NCBI GenBank assembly: GCA_964614215.1
Contig: CAZTKP010000001.1
Coordinates: 1-60,127 of the forward strand
Length of the DNA: 60,127 nt
Source: CAZTKP01 sp964614215
GTDB lineage: Bacteria; UBP6; UBA1177
Direction: 5' to 3'
Position numbers and translations under genes: made by a program
Part shown: one piece after another, positions 56,677 to 60,127 of the stretch
Numbering within the stretch: position 1 is the stretch's first letter
Layout: each line of letters opens with the position of its first letter
The notes under the pieces: model-generated
Told to the model about the DNA's origin: nothing
The model's database searches: none
The model's input: the letters and a program-made list of their open reading frames with translations, nothing else

Positions 56677-58001
56677 GAGAAAAGACTTTTCTAGGACATC
56701 CTGCGGGACTTTATATTCTGTTTTTTACTGAACTTTGGGAGAGGTTTTCCTTTTACGGAATGAGAGCGATACTGGTTCTTTACATGGTCGCTCCGATTTC
56801 TGATGGAGGTCTCGGCTGGAACGATGAAAAAAGCCTGAGTATTTACGGATGGTACGTTCTCCTTGTCTATGTTATGGCTATTCCAGGCGGACTTATCGCA
56901 GACAGATGGCTGGGACAGAGAAAAAGTGTATATATCGGCGGACTATTTCTGTGTGCAGGACATCTTCTTCTTGCATATCCGCCTGTCTGGGCATTCTACA
57001 CGGCTCTTCTTCTGATAATTCTCGGCGTCGGAATGCTTAAACCGAACATTTCAACGATGGTTGGAGGACTTTATGCTGACGGAGATCCCGCTAAAGATGC
57101 GGGTTTTACAATTTTCTACATGGGAATTAACGTGGGAGCGTTTCTTTCAAGCATTGCAGTAGGCTATCTTGCAGTTGAATACGGTTGGCATTACGGTTTC
57201 GGTCTTGCAGGGATCGGTATGATCGTCGGTCAGATAGTTTTCATGGCCGGTAAAAAATATGTTGAAGGAACAGATGCGGGAAGTGATTGTGAAACTGTTA
57301 GCAGAGAAGAAAAATCTCATTTTAAACTTACACCTGCTGAGAAAAAAAGACTCGTTGTTGTCTGTTTTTCGTTTCTGATAGTTCTAATTTTCTGGGCTGC
57401 TTACGAACAGGCCGGTGGACTTCTCAACCTTTACACAGAAAGATATACCGACAGGGATCTTTTCGGGTTTGAAATACCGACAGCCTGGTATCAGTCGCTG
57501 AATCCGCTTTACATTATGATCTTTGCACCTGCTGTTGCCGGGTTCTGGGTTTATCTGGGAAAGATCAGAAAGGAACCTTCTGCAATTGCAAAAATGGGCC
57601 TTGGAACAGTGATACTTGGAGCAGGGTTTATTTTGATGGTTTTCGCAGCTATTGAAAGAGAGACCAGTTTAACTGGAAAAAGCAGTATGATCTGGCTTTT
57701 TACCGCCTATTTTCTTCATACTATCGGGGAGTTGGCACTTTCTCCCGTTTCACTTTCGTTTATTACAGATACTGCTCCTAAAAGAATGACGTCTCAGGTC
57801 ATGGGCTGGTATTTTGCAGTTACCGGCGTTGGAGGCTGGCTTGCGGCTGAGATCGGTATTTTTGCTGAAACATCAGGAGAAACTACTGTTTTTGGTTCAA
57901 TTGCCGCTTTTACGATAATATTTGGACTTATCCTTATGGTTTTTGCTCCTGCGATTAATAGAATTGCACATGAAAAAGACGAGGCTCAAGTATGCAGATA
58001 G
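56673..58001 (+). CDS. POT-family proton-dependent peptide transporter
   Basis: 442 residues with about 12-14 TM helices. The ExxER proton motif is in FFTELWERFSFYGMRAIL near residues 17-34. The PTR2 signature near 120-160 includes GMLKPNISTMVGGLY and DAGFTIFYMGINVGAF. A charged loop is near 206-220. It imports di- or tripeptides with H+. It overlaps both neighbours, so it belongs to the coaE operon. Confidence 0.93.
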   Translation: MREKTFLGHPAGLYILFFTELWERFSFYGMRAILVLYMVAPISDGGLGWNDEKSLSIYGWYVLLVYVMAIPGGLIADRWLGQRKSVYIGGLFLCAGHLLLAYPPVWAFYTALLLIILGVGMLKPNISTMVGGLYADGDPAKDAGFTIFYMGINVGAFLSSIAVGYLAVEYGWHYGFGLAGIGMIVGQIVFMAGKKYVEGTDAGSDCETVSREEKSHFKLTPAEKKRLVVVCFSFLIVLIFWAAYEQAGGLLNLYTERYTDRDLFGFEIPTAWYQSLNPLYIMIFAPAVAGFWVYLGKIRKEPSAIAKMGLGTVILGAGFILMVFAAIERETSLTGKSSMIWLFTAYFLHTIGELALSPVSLSFITDTAPKRMTSQVMGWYFAVTGVGGWLAAEIGIFAETSGETTVFGSIAAFTIIFGLILMVFAPAINRIAHEKDEAQVCR

Positions 58002-58624
58002 ACAGAATTGAAACAGTTATATTTGACTGGAATGGAACCTTAATTGATGATGTCTGGCTCGGTGTTAAAGCTATGAACGTTCTGCTTGAAAAGCGGAATA
58101 TGTCTTTAATTACAGAGGATTACTACCGCGAGATCTTCAGGTTTCCGGTTAAGGAATATTACCGTGACCTCGGACTTGATGTTGATAATGAATGGGAACA
58201 GATCTCGCTTGAGTTCATGGACTTTTTTCTGCTTGAAGCACAAAAGGTTAAACTCCATGATGATGTTATCGAAACACTTTGTCATCTTAAAAATTCAGGC
58301 AAAAAACTATGCATTCTTTCAGCAATGCAGCATGAAGGACTTGTTAAACAGGCATCCTTCCTAAACGTCACTCAACACTTTGACTTTATTCAGGGAATAG
58401 ACAATCATTACGCTCAAGGCAAAGCTCATCTGGGAGTTAAAACAGCAAAAAGAACCGGCACTCCACCTGAAAGAATACTCTTTGTCGGGGACACCGTTCA
58501 CGATGAAGAAGTTGCAGAAGTTATAGGCTGCAAATCCGCCCTCGTCTCCCGCGGACATAATGACCTGAAAAGATTAAAAGAAACCAAATCTCCCGTCTAT
58601 GATGATTTTTCGTTTTTGAGGTAG
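57992..58624 (+). CDS. HAD-superfamily phosphatase
   Basis: 210 residues. Motif I FDWNGTLIDD has Asn in the second acidic position (DxNxT), a variant known in some HAD enzymes. A helical cap follows, then motif II ILSAM, and motif IV VGDTVHDEEVA. Lys is in QGKAHLGVK. It resembles phosphoglycolate-phosphatase-like members; the substrate is unknown. Overlaps the transporter by 10 bases. Confidence 0.86.
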   Translation: MQIDRIETVIFDWNGTLIDDVWLGVKAMNVLLEKRNMSLITEDYYREIFRFPVKEYYRDLGLDVDNEWEQISLEFMDFFLLEAQKVKLHDDVIETLCHLKNSGKKLCILSAMQHEGLVKQASFLNVTQHFDFIQGIDNHYAQGKAHLGVKTAKRTGTPPERILFVGDTVHDEEVAEVIGCKSALVSRGHNDLKRLKETKSPVYDDFSFLR

Positions 58625-58645
58625 GAAAACTTCTTAAAACCCTGT

Positions 58646-58682
58646 ATCCGCACATTCCACGAAGCAGGCCGTTTGTGCGGAT
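58646..58682. repeat. 37-bp inverted-repeat unit 1
   Basis: ATCCGCACA and TGTGCGGAT (9-bp perfect arms) around a 19-base spacer ending CGTT. A second unit with the same arms and spacer length follows 58 bases later. Confidence 0.85.
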
Positions 58683-58703
58683 AGAGCGATTTTAAACTTG
58701 CGC

Positions 58704-58740
58704 ATCCGCACAACCTGTGATATAAGTCGTTTGTGCGGAT
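58704..58740. repeat. 37-bp inverted-repeat unit 2
   Basis: The same arms, ATCCGCACA / TGTGCGGAT, around another 19-base spacer that also ends CGTT. The unit ends 13 bases before the ribosome site (GGAG) of the DUF234-type ATPase gene. Confidence 0.85.
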
Positions 58741-58763
58741 AGGAACTTTTCACGGAGAAAGAA

Positions 58764-60127
58764 ATGTTTTTCGGAAGATTTAATGAATCGGAAACACTAA
58801 ATAATCTCTACAAATCCTCAAAAAGTGAACTTCTTGTAATGTATGGAAGAAGGAGAATCGGAAAGAGCACCCTTGTGAAAAATTTTATGGAAAACAAGCC
58901 TTTTTATTCTTTTGAAGCAATTGAATCTCAAAACACCCTTGAACAGATAGATCATTTTGTTGATCAGTTGAAAACTCAATTTGACGACAGTCTGATCTCA
59001 CAGATGAAATTTGAATCATGGCATGATGTTTTTAATTATCTGACAGAAAAGATAATCAACAGAAAAAGAAATAATAAGATTATAATATTTTTTGATGAAC
59101 TTCAGTGGATGGCTACACGGAAAAGCACTCTTATTTCACTTCTGAAGTTTTACTGGGATACCAAGTGGAAAGATCACAATGTTATGTTTATCCTCTGCGG
59201 TTCTATCGCCTCGTTCATGATCGATAAAGTGGTAAATTCAAAAGCTCTTTACGGAAGAATCACATCTGAAATCCATTTGAAAGGGCTGCGGATTCATGAA
59301 GCAGCTCAGTTTTTTCAGAAAAAGAGAAGCAAAGAGGAGATACTTTCCTATCTTCTGGTATTCGGAACAATTCCTAAATATCTTGAAATGATCAGGCTTG
59401 ACAGATCTTTTGATCAGAATATCGGAGAACTTTGTTTTTCAAAACATGCTGTCATGATTCAGGAAGTGGAAAAAATCTTTTACAGCCAGTTTCAAAAGGA
59501 AACCAACTACCTTAAAATTGTTAATGCTCTGAAAAAGAACATGCTGAGCCTTGACGAGATAAGTAAAAAAATTCAGATGTCTTCAGGCGGAGGACTTAAA
59601 AAGTACATCGATAATCTGGTTAAAGCAGATATTGTCGGACTTCACATTCCCTGGGATAGAGACATCAACAGTAAAGTCAGAAAATACAAGATAAGTGACG
59701 AGTTTCTGAGTTTTTATTTCAAGTTTATTGAACCGAACAAAAAGCTTATTGCACAGTCAACGGCGGACAACCTTTTCAGAACACTTACCAGAGATAATTT
59801 CCACATCTGGTCCGGATTTGCCTTTGAAAGATTCTGTCTTAAACATTCTTCATATATGGCGGAACTTATGGGGTTTGGCAAAGAAGTTGCCATCGTGGGA
59901 TCTCACTTTTCAAAAGACGACAACCAGTTTCAGGTCGATCTCATCTACAAACGCTTTGATAAGGTGATAACCATCTGTGAGATCAAACACAGCAAAGATA
60001 AAATAACCACAAAAATCATCCCGGAAATGGAGCGGAAAAAGTCCCTGCTCTCAATTCCACGCGGATATTCAGTTGAAACAGCACTTATCAGCCTCTACGG
60101 CCCCGATCAGGCACTTTCAGACAGCGG
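58764..60127 (+). CDS. DUF234-type ATPase with C-terminal nuclease-like part (cut by window edge)
   Basis: At least 454 residues, read directly from the sequence. It starts at ATG 58764 after GGAG and is open to the window end. Walker A GRRRIGKST near 29-37, Walker B IIIFFDELQW near 110-119, sensor LCGSIASFM. A winged-helix part (LDEISKKIQMSSGGGLKKYI, near 265) and a DUF234 C-terminal region follow, with QVDLIYKRFDKVITICEIKH carrying a D...ExK pattern of PDDEXK nucleases. This AAA+ family is common in archaea and some bacteria, often in many copies; the role is unsettled. Two palindromic units lie just upstream. Confidence 0.82.
   Translation, partial: MFFGRFNESETLNNLYKSSKSELLVMYGRRRIGKSTLVKNFMENKPFYSFEAIESQNTLEQIDHFVDQLKTQFDDSLISQMKFESWHDVFNYLTEKIINRKRNNKIIIFFDELQWMATRKSTLISLLKFYWDTKWKDHNVMFILCGSIASFMIDKVVNSKALYGRITSEIHLKGLRIHEAAQFFQKKRSKEEILSYLLVFGTIPKYLEMIRLDRSFDQNIGELCFSKHAVMIQEVEKIFYSQFQKETNYLKIVNALKKNMLSLDEISKKIQMSSGGGLKKYIDNLVKADIVGLHIPWDRDINSKVRKYKISDEFLSFYFKFIEPNKKLIAQSTADNLFRTLTRDNFHIWSGFAFERFCLKHSSYMAELMGFGKEVAIVGSHFSKDDNQFQVDLIYKRFDKVITICEIKHSKDKITTKIIPEMERKKSLLSIPRGYSVETALISLYGPDQALSDS

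Overview
The window reads as AT-rich chromosomal DNA from a Gram-negative bacterium. It holds no rRNA, prophage, IS element or CRISPR array. Several protein families point to the Myxococcota / former Deltaproteobacteria, or to a candidate phylum near them. These are two proteins ending in what I recognise as the MXAN_5187 C-terminal domain, a receiver-DUF4388-TPR protein, a zinc-ribbon/TPR protein, and lipoproteins with Asp/Thr-rich linkers and EGF-like modules. The species cannot be named from the sequence alone. GC content was judged by eye and no database was searched.

Layout, left to right. 1-2936 (minus) is the rpsF-rpsR-rplI-dnaB operon plus the start of a membrane protein cut by the edge. 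3068-5211 (minus) has an EGF-type lipoprotein, a zinc exopeptidase and an RRM protein behind its own promoter and leader. 5395-17843 (minus) is a very compact run: efp, TPR and membrane proteins, rsmD, coaD, ispE, tRNA-Gln, rplY, pth, a membrane pyrophosphatase and a secreted Cys-rich hydrolase. aroQ and a small ORF lie upstream of it. 18733-24950 (plus) carries purH, purD, engB, a SurA-N-like protein, parA, parB and a cell-wall amidase. 24951-26420 (minus) is a tripartite HipBST toxin-antitoxin module with three evenly spaced operators. pyrE and an isocitrate-dehydrogenase-family gene follow, then two tandem lipoproteins, a truncated DUF1016 gene between direct repeats, metG, and a second EGF-type lipoprotein. 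33508-37164 (minus) has prmC, prfA, rpmE and inositol-phosphate synthase. A CPBP membrane protease converges on a secreted subtilase at 38 kb.

40109-52654 (minus) is the functional centre of the window: a chemotaxis-type signalling operon. In transcription order it encodes a CheZ-like candidate, two STAS proteins, CheY, CheA, CheW, an HPt-CheW hybrid without a kinase core, CheR, CheD, CheB, an RsbW-like ATPase and a membrane-spanning pseudo-receiver/DUF4388/TPR protein. hpt, trmB and rdgB follow. No chemoreceptor lies in the cluster. The mix of Che and partner-switch parts suggests an alternative output rather than ordinary flagellar taxis. The right end has lipoproteins, a GAF protein, coaE, a POT peptide transporter and a HAD phosphatase. 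A DUF234-type ATPase preceded by two 37-bp inverted-repeat units runs off the edge.

The least ordinary features are the HipBST operator geometry, the unusual Che operon with its Asp-to-Glu receiver and CheZ-like motif, and the Cys-rich hydrolase with an exact 50-residue repeat. The paired palindromes before the DUF234 ATPase, and the DUF1016 remnant flanked by 18-bp repeats that reach into the metG promoter, also stand out.
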